NCBI GenBank assembly: GCA_023393045.1
Contig: JAEWMV010000107.1
Location: 1-10,395 of the forward strand
Length of the DNA: 10,395 nt
Direction: 5' to 3'
Origin: Bacillota bacterium
Lineage (GTDB): Bacteria > Bacillota > Clostridia > Christensenellales > CAG-138
Position 1 is the stretch's first letter; every line of letters begins with the position of its first letter. The notes below the pieces were generated by a model. It was not told the DNA's origin. It made no database searches and saw only the letters and a list, made by a program, of their open reading frames with translations. Shown in pieces: positions 1-7,218 of this stretch. A program made the translations under genes and the position numbers.

Positions 1-265
1 TGGGCTTGCTGCCCCATGCGATGCCCCGGCTTTCCGCCTGTTCCATGAAAGGCGAAAGCTCGGGCAAACGCGCTGTATGCGTGGCGTTCTTCACAACGCC
101 CACACCCTCCCCCGCGTCCGTCGCATCCGGCGCGCCGCCTGAGAGCAGCGCCCTGCCGTTTTCCGAAAGGAGGAAAAGCCCCACCGCGCTCGCGATAAGC
201 AGCACGCTGAAGACAATCTTCCATACCTTGTCGGACACATCCTTTTTTGCGGGTTTTGCGTTCAT
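1..265 (-). CDS. Unidentified single-pass membrane-anchored protein, N-terminal part (runs off left edge)
   Basis: I do not recognise this gene. About 88 residues are visible before the window ends, with no stop codon. Residues 1-13 are short and lysine-rich (MNAKPAKKD), residues 14-33 form one hydrophobic helix (VWKIVFSVLLIASAVGLFLL), and a Gly/Ala/Asp-rich linker follows. This suggests an N-in, C-out protein with an extracytoplasmic domain that lies outside the window. There is no lipobox cysteine after the helix. The start is the ATG at 265-263, which overlaps the TGA of the upstream pseudouridine synthase gene as ATGA; an AAGGGA sits about 6 bases upstream. A second in-frame ATG at 271 is too close to that ribosome binding site. 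Position as last visible gene of the operon gives no functional clue. It could equally be an envelope enzyme, a sporulation protein or a regulator. Confidence 0.7.
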   Translation of the reverse strand, partial: MNAKPAKKDVSDKVWKIVFSVLLIASAVGLFLLSENGRALLSGGAPDATDAGEGVGVVKNATHTARLPELSPFMEQAESRGIAWGSKP

Positions 266-1248
266 TGCCATTCCCTTGCGTCGATGAGGGCATCGATATC
301 GCGCGCGGGGTCGTGCCCCGCCTTGGCGAGCGCCTTTTTTAAATAATCGGGTACGGGGGATGCGAAGGTCATTTCCTCTCCCGTACGCGGATGGGCGAGC
401 GTCAGCCGCGCCGCATGGAGCGCCTGTCCGCCTATATTCAAGGGGTCCTTCGCGTTGCCGTAAACCTCATCCCCCGCGACGGGATGCTTGATATAGGCCA
501 AATGGACGCGTATCTGGTGCGTCCTGCCCGTCTCAAGCCGCGCGGCGACGAGCGTGTAACTTCCCATGCGCTCAAGCACGCGCCAGTGCGTGACGGCCTC
601 GCGGCCGCCCTGCACCACGGCCATGCGCTTGCGCTCGGCGGGGTGGCGGCCTATGGGCGCGTCCACCGTGCCGGAATCCTCTTTCAGGTTGCCGTCAACG
701 ACGGCAATGTAGAGCCTGCCCGCCTCGTGCGCCTTCATCTGCGCGGAGAGCGCCCTGTGCGAAGCGTCGTTCTTGGCGACGACGATGAGGCCGGAGGTCA
801 TTTTATCGATCCGATGCACGATGCCGGGGCGTTTTTCCCCGCCGATGCCCGAAAGGTCCTTTATGGCATAGAGTATGGCGTTGACGAGCGTGCCGCTCTC
901 GTTCCCCGGCGCGGGATGCACCACCATGCCGCGCGCCTTGTCGATGACGGCGATGTCCGCGTCCTCATAGACGATGCTAAGCGGGATATCCTCCGCCTCG
1001 ATACCGGCGGCGCGCGGCGCGCGCAGGCGTATCTCCACGATGTCGCCGGGCTTGAGCTTCGTGCCCGCGCGGCAGTCCCGCCCGTTGACGCTCACGTCGC
1101 CAAGCTCGATCACGCGCTGCATGAAGGAGCGCGTCTCACCCGCGGCCTTGGCCGCGAACACGTCGAGGCGGCAGGCTTCCGTCGCCGTCGCCTGCAGGAG
1201 CGCGTCGTCCTCAAGGTATTCCGTGCGGACGCTCAAGCCGTCCGTCAT
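262..1248 (-). CDS. rluD: RluA/RluD-family 23S rRNA pseudouridine synthase
   Basis: This 328-residue protein matches the RluD subgroup, which converts specific uridines of large-subunit rRNA (positions 1911/1915/1917 in E. coli) to pseudouridine. An S4 RNA-binding domain spans about residues 28-75 (RLDVFAAK through VSVNGRDCRAGTKLKPGD). The catalytic domain follows, with the signature HRIDKMTSGLIVVAKN at 145-160, where Asp148 is the expected catalytic aspartate, and the GRTHQIRVHL motif at 241-250. Length and domain order are normal for the family. The ATG at 1248 has a strong GGGGAGG four bases upstream and overlaps the lspA stop as ATGA. The lspA-rluD pairing is common in Bacillota. The enzyme class is clear; the exact target uridines are inferred, since Bacillota carry several RluA-family paralogues and this could be the YlyB-type member. 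Confidence 0.93.
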   Translation of the reverse strand: MTDGLSVRTEYLEDDALLQATATEACRLDVFAAKAAGETRSFMQRVIELGDVSVNGRDCRAGTKLKPGDIVEIRLRAPRAAGIEAEDIPLSIVYEDADIAVIDKARGMVVHPAPGNESGTLVNAILYAIKDLSGIGGEKRPGIVHRIDKMTSGLIVVAKNDASHRALSAQMKAHEAGRLYIAVVDGNLKEDSGTVDAPIGRHPAERKRMAVVQGGREAVTHWRVLERMGSYTLVAARLETGRTHQIRVHLAYIKHPVAGDEVYGNAKDPLNIGGQALHAARLTLAHPRTGEEMTFASPVPDYLKKALAKAGHDPARDIDALIDAREWQ

Positions 1249-1760
1249 ACTTCCTCCCCGGAGCCGTCCTCGCTTTTATCGCTGCCTGCGGGCTTGTCCG
1301 CAAAGTACTTCCTGCCCTTGAAAAAGAGCAGGTCGAGTATGAGCGCCGTCGCGCCCACGGTAATGGCCGCGTCCGCTACGTTGAAGACCGCGAAGTTGAT
1401 GAGCTCAAAATAGAACATGTCCCGCACGTAAGTCAAAAACAGCCTGTCGATGAAATTGCCCAGCGCGCCCGCGATGATGAGCGCGATGGCCGCGCGCATG
1501 AGCGCATGCATCTTGCCGCGTTCCTTTATGAGAAACCAGACCATGGCCGCGCACATCGCGACCGTGAGGATCAAAAAGAAAACCCTTTGGTTCTGGAGCA
1601 TGCCGAACGCCGCGCCCCTGTTCTCCACATAGGTGAGCGAGAAGACGCCCTCAATGAGCGGATAGGTCTTGCCGGGCAGCGTGGGCAGCCACGCGGCGCA
1701 CATCGCCTTTGAGACCTGGTCAAGCGCAAGCACAAAAATGAAAATCAATATCTCCAGCAT
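1245..1760 (-). CDS. lspA: Lipoprotein signal peptidase (signal peptidase II)
   Basis: This is the membrane aspartyl protease that cleaves prolipoprotein signal peptides just before the lipid-modified cysteine. With the start chosen here it has 171 residues and four hydrophobic segments. Family motifs are present in order: DQVSK near the first helix, the ENRGAAFG loop, GNFIDR and FNVADAAI. The catalytic pair is expected to be Asp105 (in GNFIDR) and Asp130 (in NVAD). The C-terminus carries a polar, acidic tail (after FFKGRKYF) somewhat longer than usual. The frame is open back to a TTG at 1814 and an ATG at 1787, but neither has a ribosome binding site and the extra residues precede the expected first helix, so the ATG at 1760, with GGGGG four bases upstream, is preferred. 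It ends with an ATGA overlap into rluD. The gene directly upstream encodes a likely substrate, a lipobox-bearing protein. Confidence 0.95.
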   Translation of the reverse strand: MLEILIFIFVLALDQVSKAMCAAWLPTLPGKTYPLIEGVFSLTYVENRGAAFGMLQNQRVFFLILTVAMCAAMVWFLIKERGKMHALMRAAIALIIAGALGNFIDRLFLTYVRDMFYFELINFAVFNVADAAITVGATALILDLLFFKGRKYFADKPAGSDKSEDGSGEEV

Positions 1761-1764
1761 GTTT

Positions 1765-1769
1765 CCCCC
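1765..1769 (-). promoter_or_regulatory. Ribosome binding site of lspA (GGGGG)
   Basis: A run of five G on the minus strand lies four bases before the ATG at 1760. GGGGG can pair along the whole CCUCC anti-Shine-Dalgarno core with one G-U pair. It is the only such site upstream of the three possible lspA starts (1760, 1787, 1814) and therefore decides the start. Confidence 0.6.
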
Positions 1770-1806
1770 AACTTTTTTCCAGTTCATATTAACACAGGGC
1801 CTTTTC

Positions 1807-3444
1807 TTATTCAACCGCGGCGACGTACCAGGACGCGATGTTCCTCAATACGTCCGGCTCGCGCATCTCCGAAATGCCCATGATGTCGGTGTTATAGAGC
1901 ACGCTGTTGAGCCTGAAGTAGAGCGTGATGAAGGGCAGCTCCTCCACAAAGGCCATCTGCAGCGCGGATGCCGCGGAAAGATATTCGCCCTCCGTCACAG
2001 CGGTGTTGACGTTGATGACGAGCTGCTCCAGCGCCGCGTTTGCGTATTTGCCGTAATTGCGCACGCCAGTCCCGTTCAGATAGGGCGAAAGGTTGCAGTC
2101 GTAGCCGATGTTGAAGCCCGCGAGCGCGAGGTCGAACTCGCCGTTTGCAAGCTTTTGGAGATACTCGCTCGTATCATCCCCCAGCGTGTAGGCCGCCGTG
2201 ACGACCTCCACATGCACGCCCAGCGCTTCCAATTGCGTCTTGATCAAGTCCGCGGCTGTCCTGCGCACGCCGTCGGTGGAATCGTTGACGAGCAGCGTGA
2301 GCGTCAGCTCGCTGTAATGCGCGCCGTCCTTCTCGAGGAAGCCGTCCTCGTCCACATCCGTCCAGCCCGCCTCGGCGAAGAGGGAGAGCGCAAGCTCTGC
2401 GTTGTAGTCGTACACGGCCGATTTGCTCTCATAGAGCCAGGAATCCGGCGGCACGGGTACGTCGCTCGCGCGCGCCCTGTTCATATAGACGTTGGTGATG
2501 ATGCGGCTCCTGTCTATCGCGTAGGCGAGCGCCTGGCGGATCCGCACGTCCCGCAGGTTCTGGTTTGAGAAATTGAGGAGCATGACCTCCGCGTTCTGGG
2601 TCATCATGTCGAGCACGGCGGTGTTCTTGTCGTCCCTGTACCTGCCCACGGTGAGCGAGGAAGTGAACACCATGTCAAGCTGCCCCGCGGCGTAGGAGGC
2701 GAGCGAAATTTCGTTGCTCTCGCGCGCGTAGAACTCCACGAAGTCGATGTTGGGGGCCTGCTTCCACCAGTTGTCGTTGCGCTCGAGGCGCACCATTTCA
2801 TCCGAAACAAAGCTGAATTTATACGGCCCCGTGCCCGCCGGATAATTGCCCGTCGCCGTGGACTGGCTCTCCGTCACAGGGAAGGTGAGCGCGTAGAGGG
2901 CGGACACGCCCTGCTGCTTCATGGTGACCACGAGGCTGCCATCCTCCGCCGCCTCCATGCTCGCCACCCTTCGCGTCACATAGGAATAATAGCTCGACGT
3001 TGAGAGGTTGACGATGCGGTTATAGCTCTGCACCACGTCCGCCGCGGTGATGGGCGCGCCCGTGTCGTGCCAGCGCGCGGCGGCGCGAAGCTTGATGGTC
3101 CACACCGTGCCGGTTTCGTCGCTCGACCAGTTTTCCGCGAGGCCGGGCGTGAGCTGCCCCTTGCCGTCCACGATCAAAAGGCTCTCGAACACGAGCGAGT
3201 AGAGAGTGAGCATCTCCTCCGTGTTCACCCTGAGCGGGTCCGTTTTATCCGCGTTGACGGGCATGGAAAGGCGCAGCGTGCCGCCCTTCGCGGGCGGCGC
3301 CGTGGGCGTTGGCAGGGGAATGACCGGCGGCAGCGTCACCGTCGGCGAGGCGGTGCTTGTCCCCTTGCCCGTGCAGCCGGAAATGATGATGAACGCCGCG
3401 GCGACGAAGGCCGCCGCAGCTCTTTTAATCCAATTCGCCTTCAT
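1807..3444 (-). CDS. Family 5 extracellular solute-binding lipoprotein (OppA/DppA-like)
   Basis: This is a 545-residue lipid-anchored substrate-binding protein of the peptide/nickel ABC transporter class. The first 24 residues are a lipoprotein signal: positive residues (KANWIKR), a hydrophobic core and the lipobox IISGC, with Cys24 the expected lipidated residue. A Pro/Thr-rich linker follows (about 33-52), then the SBP_bac_5 fold from about residue 55, with GTGPYKF at 204-210, ERNDNWW at 221-227 and RDVRIRQALAYAIDR at 298-312, all typical of the family. The frame is open to 3507, but the ATG at 3444 has GGAG four bases upstream and places the signal peptide at the N-terminus. It overlaps the end of the lytic transglycosylase gene by 20 bases. 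No permease or ATPase gene is in the window, so the protein either serves a transporter encoded elsewhere or has a non-transport role. The ligand cannot be read from sequence; peptide is the default guess for the family. Confidence 0.9.
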   Translation of the reverse strand: MKANWIKRAAAAFVAAAFIIISGCTGKGTSTASPTVTLPPVIPLPTPTAPPAKGGTLRLSMPVNADKTDPLRVNTEEMLTLYSLVFESLLIVDGKGQLTPGLAENWSSDETGTVWTIKLRAAARWHDTGAPITAADVVQSYNRIVNLSTSSYYSYVTRRVASMEAAEDGSLVVTMKQQGVSALYALTFPVTESQSTATGNYPAGTGPYKFSFVSDEMVRLERNDNWWKQAPNIDFVEFYARESNEISLASYAAGQLDMVFTSSLTVGRYRDDKNTAVLDMMTQNAEVMLLNFSNQNLRDVRIRQALAYAIDRSRIITNVYMNRARASDVPVPPDSWLYESKSAVYDYNAELALSLFAEAGWTDVDEDGFLEKDGAHYSELTLTLLVNDSTDGVRRTAADLIKTQLEALGVHVEVVTAAYTLGDDTSEYLQKLANGEFDLALAGFNIGYDCNLSPYLNGTGVRNYGKYANAALEQLVINVNTAVTEGEYLSAASALQMAFVEELPFITLYFRLNSVLYNTDIMGISEMREPDVLRNIASWYVAAVE

Positions 3445-4039
3445 AGAGCTCCGTATATTTTTTGAGCGCGGCCTTGACGCGCGCCACGTAATTCCTCGTT
3501 TCCTCAAAAGGGATGTTCGTCAGCTTGCCGTTTTCGCCATATCTTTCATCATTAAGCCATTTGTCCACGTTGCCCGGCCCCGCGTTATAGGCGGCCAGGG
3601 CGAGCTCCGCATCATCGCCGTACTTGTCGAGCAGGTAGGCGAGATACCAGCAGCCGAGCCGTATATTGTGGGGGGCTTCGGTGAGCTTCTCCGTACTGTG
3701 GTCGGCAAGCGAAAGCTTTTCGGCGATCCAGTCGCCCGTGTCCGGCATGATCTGCATGAGGCCCACCGCCCCCTTTGGGGACACCGCCGCGGGATTGCCG
3801 CTGCTTTCGGCGAAAATGACCGCGGCGACGAGGTACGGGTCGAGCCCAAACTCCCCTGCCGACGCTTTGATTTCCTCCGGGTAAGCAAGCTTATACGTCC
3901 TTTTTTCAAGATACCGGTTGGCGAAATATCCGAGTACCCCCACGGCGACGAGCACGAGCGCAAGCATCGGGACGAACCGTTTGAGGTTCAGCCGCCGCGC
4001 CTTTTTTTTGCCCGTCCTCACCACTGCCGCCGCCCTCAC
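3425..4039 (-). CDS. Membrane-anchored lytic transglycosylase (SLT domain, Slt70-like catalytic module)
   Basis: This 204-residue protein should cleave the MurNAc-GlcNAc bond of peptidoglycan to give 1,6-anhydro-MurNAc ends, acting outside the membrane. Residues 11-21 are basic, 22-40 form a transmembrane anchor and the SLT fold occupies about 53-198. Glu78 in the FAESSGNP motif is the expected catalytic acid. The other SLT motifs are visible: GAVGLMQIMP (90-99) and ALAAYNAGPGNV (147-158). This small, single-domain, membrane-anchored form is common in clostridia, often next to coaE. The start is taken as the GTG at 4039, which overlaps the coaE stop as GTGA and has GGGAGG six bases upstream. 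The frame stays open to 4264, but that extension is arginine- and glycine-rich and is a shadow of coaE. A GTG at 4024 is a weaker alternative start. Confidence 0.93.
   Translation of the reverse strand: MRAAAVVRTGKKKARRLNLKRFVPMLALVLVAVGVLGYFANRYLEKRTYKLAYPEEIKASAGEFGLDPYLVAAVIFAESSGNPAAVSPKGAVGLMQIMPDTGDWIAEKLSLADHSTEKLTEAPHNIRLGCWYLAYLLDKYGDDAELALAAYNAGPGNVDKWLNDERYGENGKLTNIPFEETRNYVARVKAALKKYTELYEGELD
3449..3452 (-). promoter_or_regulatory. Ribosome binding site of the solute-binding lipoprotein gene
   Basis: GGAG on the minus strand, four bases before the ATG at 3444 and inside the 3' end of the transglycosylase gene. It supports this start over the longer open frame to 3507, which would put 21 polar residues before the signal peptide. 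Confidence 0.6.
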
Positions 4040-4638
4040 GCCGCGCCTCCCGACGCGCGGCGATAGAGCGCGTCCACGCGCGAAAGGAAGGCTTCCCGCT
4101 CCCCGTCGTTGGGAATCACCTCGTGCGCCGACGGCGCCTTCTCCTCGTCGCTCATCTGCGCCTGCATGCGGCGCAGCGCCTCCTCGCGCGTGCAGCCGTC
4201 CCGTGCGACGATGCGCGCGACGCGCACCTCCATGGGCGCCTGCACGAGCCAGACCTCGTCGCACAGGCCCTGCCAGCCGCTTTCAATCAAAAGCGGCACA
4301 TCCCACACGACGACGGCGCGCGGGTCTTTTGAAAGGATATCCCCGCTCTTTTTCTGCAGGGTCTCGAGCACCAGCGGATGGATGATGGCGTTGAGCGCCT
4401 TTCGCTTATCCGCGTCGGCAAAGACGATTTCTGCAAGGGCGCGCCGCTCCAGCGCGCCGTCCGCTGAAAACACTTCTTTTCCAAAGGCCGCCTTGATGGC
4501 GGACAGTGCGCGGCCCCGCGGCTTTGTGAGGTCGCGGCTGACGGCGTCCGCGTCGAGCACGCGCGCGCCAAGCGAGGCGAGCCTTTGCGCCGCCGTGGAT
4601 TTGCCTGAGCCTATGGAGCCTGTGAGCCCAATAATCAT
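4036..4638 (-). CDS. coaE: Dephospho-CoA kinase
   Basis: CoaE phosphorylates the 3'-hydroxyl of dephospho-CoA with ATP, the last step of coenzyme A synthesis in the cytoplasm. The 200-residue length is standard. The P-loop GSIGSGKST is at 7-15, followed by the LDADAVSR motif (28-35) that positions substrate and metal, IIHPLV at 85-90, VVWDVPLLIESG at 110-121, the lid region RRMQAQMSDEEK at 156-167 and the closing IPNDG at 175-179, equivalent to the family's I-x-N-x-G. The start at 4638 lies 12 bases after the polA stop; an AAGGA overlapping the polA TAA (4648-4652) is its likely ribosome binding site. The stop overlaps the GTG of the transglycosylase. The polA-coaE order is typical of Bacillota, although mutM, which often lies between them, is absent here. 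Confidence 0.96.
   Translation of the reverse strand: MIIGLTGSIGSGKSTAAQRLASLGARVLDADAVSRDLTKPRGRALSAIKAAFGKEVFSADGALERRALAEIVFADADKRKALNAIIHPLVLETLQKKSGDILSKDPRAVVVWDVPLLIESGWQGLCDEVWLVQAPMEVRVARIVARDGCTREEALRRMQAQMSDEEKAPSAHEVIPNDGEREAFLSRVDALYRRASGGAA
4046..4051 (-). promoter_or_regulatory. Ribosome binding site of the lytic transglycosylase gene
   Basis: GGGAGG on the minus strand, lying within the last codons of coaE and six bases before the GTG at 4039. It favours this GTG over the open extension to 4264 and over the GTG at 4024. Confidence 0.7.
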
Positions 4639-4650
4639 CGGAATACTTCC

Positions 4651-7218
4651 TTATTTGGTGTCATACCAGCTATGCCCGGTCTTCACGTCCGCGCGAAGCG
4701 GCACGGCGAGTTCCATCACGCCCTCCATGCAATCCCGGAGCAGTTTTTCCACGCGCTGCGCCTCGTCAAAGGGCGAATCGATAATCAACTCGTCGTGTAT
4801 CTGCAGGATCAGCTTCGCCTTGAAGCCGCCCTCCCTAAGCGCTTGATGCACGCGCACCATGGCAAGCTTGATGATGTCCGCCGCCGTGCCCTGGATGGGC
4901 ATGTTCATCGCCACGCGCTCCCCGAAAGAACGCGTGTTGAAATTGGAGGATAAAAGCTCCGGCATTTCGCGCCGCCTGCCCATGAGGGTTTTCGACGCGC
5001 CCTCGCGCTTGGCGTCCTCCACGCACTTTTTAAGGAACGCCTGTACTCCGGGGTAGCGCGCGAAGTAGAGCTCGATATACCTTGCGGCCTCCTTGCGCGC
5101 AATGCCGAGCTGACGGGAAAGGCCAAAATCGCTGATACCGTACACAATGCCGAAGTTGACTGCCTTGGCCGCACTGCGCTGTTCGTTCGTGACCGCGTCA
5201 AACGGCACGCCGAACACCTCCGAGGCCGTGCGCCTGTGGATGTCCGCCCCGTCGAGGAAGGCGCGGATCATGCCCGCGTCATTGCTCATGGCTGCAAGCA
5301 GGCGTAGCTCTATCTGGGAATAATCCGCGTCCACCAGCACGCAGCCCTCGCTTGCAATAAAAGCCTTGCGGATGTCCCGCCCGATGTCGGTCCTTACGGG
5401 TATGTTCTGCAAATTGGGCTCGGTGCTCGAGATGCGCCCCGTGGCGGTGACGTTCTGGTTGAAACTCGTATGCACGCGTCCCGTGTCGGGGTGAATGAGC
5501 GCGATGAGGCCGTCCACGAAGGTGGAGCTCAGCTTGGTAAACGTCCTGTATTCGAGCACGAGCGGCACGATGGGATGCATGTCATAGATGCTCTCAAGCG
5601 TTTCCGAATCGGTGGAAAAGCCGGTTTTGGTCTTTTTCATCACGGGCAGCTGCAGCTTTTCAAAGAGCACCGCGCCCAACTGCTTGGTGGAGAGTATATT
5701 GAACGCCTCCCCCGCATGGTGATAAATTTCCTGCGCGAGTTCGTCGCTCCTCGCATGGAAGCGCTCGCTTAACCGCTCCAGCTCGGCGCGATCGAGCGCA
5801 AAGCCCGCGCGCTCCATATCGTAGAGCACTTCCACGAGGGGCAGCTCCACCTCGTCATAGAGTTTTGACAGCCCCTTTTCCTCCATCTGCGCGCGCATCA
5901 TGGGATACAGGCGCATGAGGGAGGCCGCGCCCGCATCCTGCGCGCCCAGGCGCTCCCCCGCGAGGTTTTTGAGCGTTGGAGCCGGATGGATGGCGTTTAG
6001 GAGATAGTCCGCGATCATCGCGTCGAACGCGACGTTTTTTATTTCCATGCCGTAGCGCGCCGCAGCATGGCGCATGCGCTTGGAATCAAAGAAGATCTTG
6101 CCCTTGCTTTCGTCCTCAAAAAGCGGCTTGAAGGCCGCGTAGATGCGCCCCTCGTCGAGGCCCGCGTCGAGCAGCGTCGCTCCCAGCACGCAGTCGGCCT
6201 GATTGCCGCACGCGGAACTTACGGTAAACGCCTGGTCGATGTGCACAGCGAACGCGTCGCAGGCGGCGACGTCCTTCACGAGGGCGGCAAGCTTTTCTTC
6301 CCCGTCCACCGTCGCGTGGGAAACCTTTTCCTCCGCGGCAGGTTGTGCGGACGCCGCGGCGCTTTTGCCCGGCAGCCTGTCGATCACGCTTCGAAGCTCC
6401 AGCTCCCGCATGAGCGGTATGCCGCGCGAAAGGTTCGCGGGATCGAAGCGGCATACGTCGAGGTTCTCCGGCACGGGGGCTTGGGTGTCGATGGTGCCGA
6501 GGCGATAGCTCATGCGCGCGCTCTCCGCGCCCGTAATGAGCTTTTCCCTGAGCGCACCCTTCTCCTCCTGCGCATGGGCGAGGGCATTTTCCATGGTGCC
6601 GTATTTTTCAAGCAGCTTGAGCGCGGTCTTTTCCCCCACGCCCGGTATGCCGGGGATGTTGTCCGAGCCGTCCCCCATGAGCGCCTTGAGGTCAATCATC
6701 TGCGCGGGGGTCAGGCCGTATTGCTCCTTGAGGGCGGCCTCGTCATACTCAATCGTCTCGCTCACGCCCTTTTTGGTCATCAGCACATGCGTATTGCCGC
6801 TCACGAGCTGCAGGGCGTCCCTGTCCCCCGTGACGAGCAGCGCCGGAACGTCGTGCGCGTTTGCGATGCGGGCGTACGCGCCGAGTATATCGTCCGCCTC
6901 GAAGCGCTCCACCTCGACGACCTTTATTTTCATTTCGGAAAGAAGTTTTTTGATGAGCGGGAACTGCTGGCGCAAATCCTCGGGCGTCTCGCGCCTGCCC
7001 GCCTTGTATTGGGCAAACTGCTCATGGCGGAAGGTGGGGCCGTGCATGTCGAAGGCGACGAGCAGGTGGGAAGGCTCCGTCGCGGCAAGGCGCAGCAGCA
7101 TGCTGACAAAGCCGTAGAGCGCGCCCGTGGGCGTGCCGGATTTGGTCATCATGGAGGGCAGCGCCCAGTACGCCCGGTGCATCAGGCTGTTTCCGTCGAT
7201 TGCGATGAGCTTTTTCAT
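4651..7218 (-). CDS. polA: DNA polymerase I (5' nuclease and polymerase active, proofreading domain degenerate)
   Basis: This 855-residue repair and Okazaki-fragment-processing polymerase shows all three family domains. The 5' nuclease (about 1-285) keeps its metal-binding acidic residues: Asp8, Asp57, Glu107/Asp109/Asp110, Asp132/Asp134 and Asp183/Asp186 (in GDGSDN), with the helix-hairpin-helix IPGIPGVGEKTA. The middle domain (about 300-455) lacks the DxE motif of a 3'-5' exonuclease; the equivalent stretch reads FAVHIDQA (323-330), so proofreading is probably absent, as in Bacillus and Thermus enzymes. The polymerase domain keeps motif A DYSQIELR (catalytic Asp632), motif B RSAAKAVNFGIVYG (681-694) and motif C QIHDE (Asp809). 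Phe689 corresponds to E. coli Phe762, the residue tied to discrimination against dideoxynucleotides. The ATG at 7218 overlaps the pdp stop as ATGA and has GGAGG four bases upstream. Confidence 0.98.
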   Translation of the reverse strand: MKKLIAIDGNSLMHRAYWALPSMMTKSGTPTGALYGFVSMLLRLAATEPSHLLVAFDMHGPTFRHEQFAQYKAGRRETPEDLRQQFPLIKKLLSEMKIKVVEVERFEADDILGAYARIANAHDVPALLVTGDRDALQLVSGNTHVLMTKKGVSETIEYDEAALKEQYGLTPAQMIDLKALMGDGSDNIPGIPGVGEKTALKLLEKYGTMENALAHAQEEKGALREKLITGAESARMSYRLGTIDTQAPVPENLDVCRFDPANLSRGIPLMRELELRSVIDRLPGKSAAASAQPAAEEKVSHATVDGEEKLAALVKDVAACDAFAVHIDQAFTVSSACGNQADCVLGATLLDAGLDEGRIYAAFKPLFEDESKGKIFFDSKRMRHAAARYGMEIKNVAFDAMIADYLLNAIHPAPTLKNLAGERLGAQDAGAASLMRLYPMMRAQMEEKGLSKLYDEVELPLVEVLYDMERAGFALDRAELERLSERFHARSDELAQEIYHHAGEAFNILSTKQLGAVLFEKLQLPVMKKTKTGFSTDSETLESIYDMHPIVPLVLEYRTFTKLSSTFVDGLIALIHPDTGRVHTSFNQNVTATGRISSTEPNLQNIPVRTDIGRDIRKAFIASEGCVLVDADYSQIELRLLAAMSNDAGMIRAFLDGADIHRRTASEVFGVPFDAVTNEQRSAAKAVNFGIVYGISDFGLSRQLGIARKEAARYIELYFARYPGVQAFLKKCVEDAKREGASKTLMGRRREMPELLSSNFNTRSFGERVAMNMPIQGTAADIIKLAMVRVHQALREGGFKAKLILQIHDELIIDSPFDEAQRVEKLLRDCMEGVMELAVPLRADVKTGHSWYDTK

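Noticed and set aside
391..1413. 340-codon open frame on the plus strand opposite rluD and the end of lspA
   Set aside because: Low-complexity Arg/Ala/His-rich translation, antisense to two well-supported genes whose motifs explain the sequence.
1761..1806. Possible intrinsic terminator or promoter in the lipoprotein-lspA gap
   Set aside because: Only a four-pair AACT/AGTT stem can be drawn, with no T-run after it, and there is no convincing -35/-10 combination, so I do not list it as a feature.
1669..2568. 299-codon open frame on the plus strand opposite the solute-binding protein gene
   Set aside because: It is a compositional shadow: it crosses the lspA/lipoprotein boundary in antisense and shows no recognisable domain.
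3445..3507. 21-residue N-terminal extension of the solute-binding lipoprotein
   Set aside because: It would bury a normal lipoprotein signal peptide behind polar residues, whereas the ATG at 3444 has its own GGAG.
4040..4264. 75-codon N-terminal extension of the lytic transglycosylase frame into coaE
   Set aside because: The extension is Arg/Gly/Ala/His-rich, lies wholly inside coaE, and a GTG with GGGAGG at the proper distance is present at 4039.
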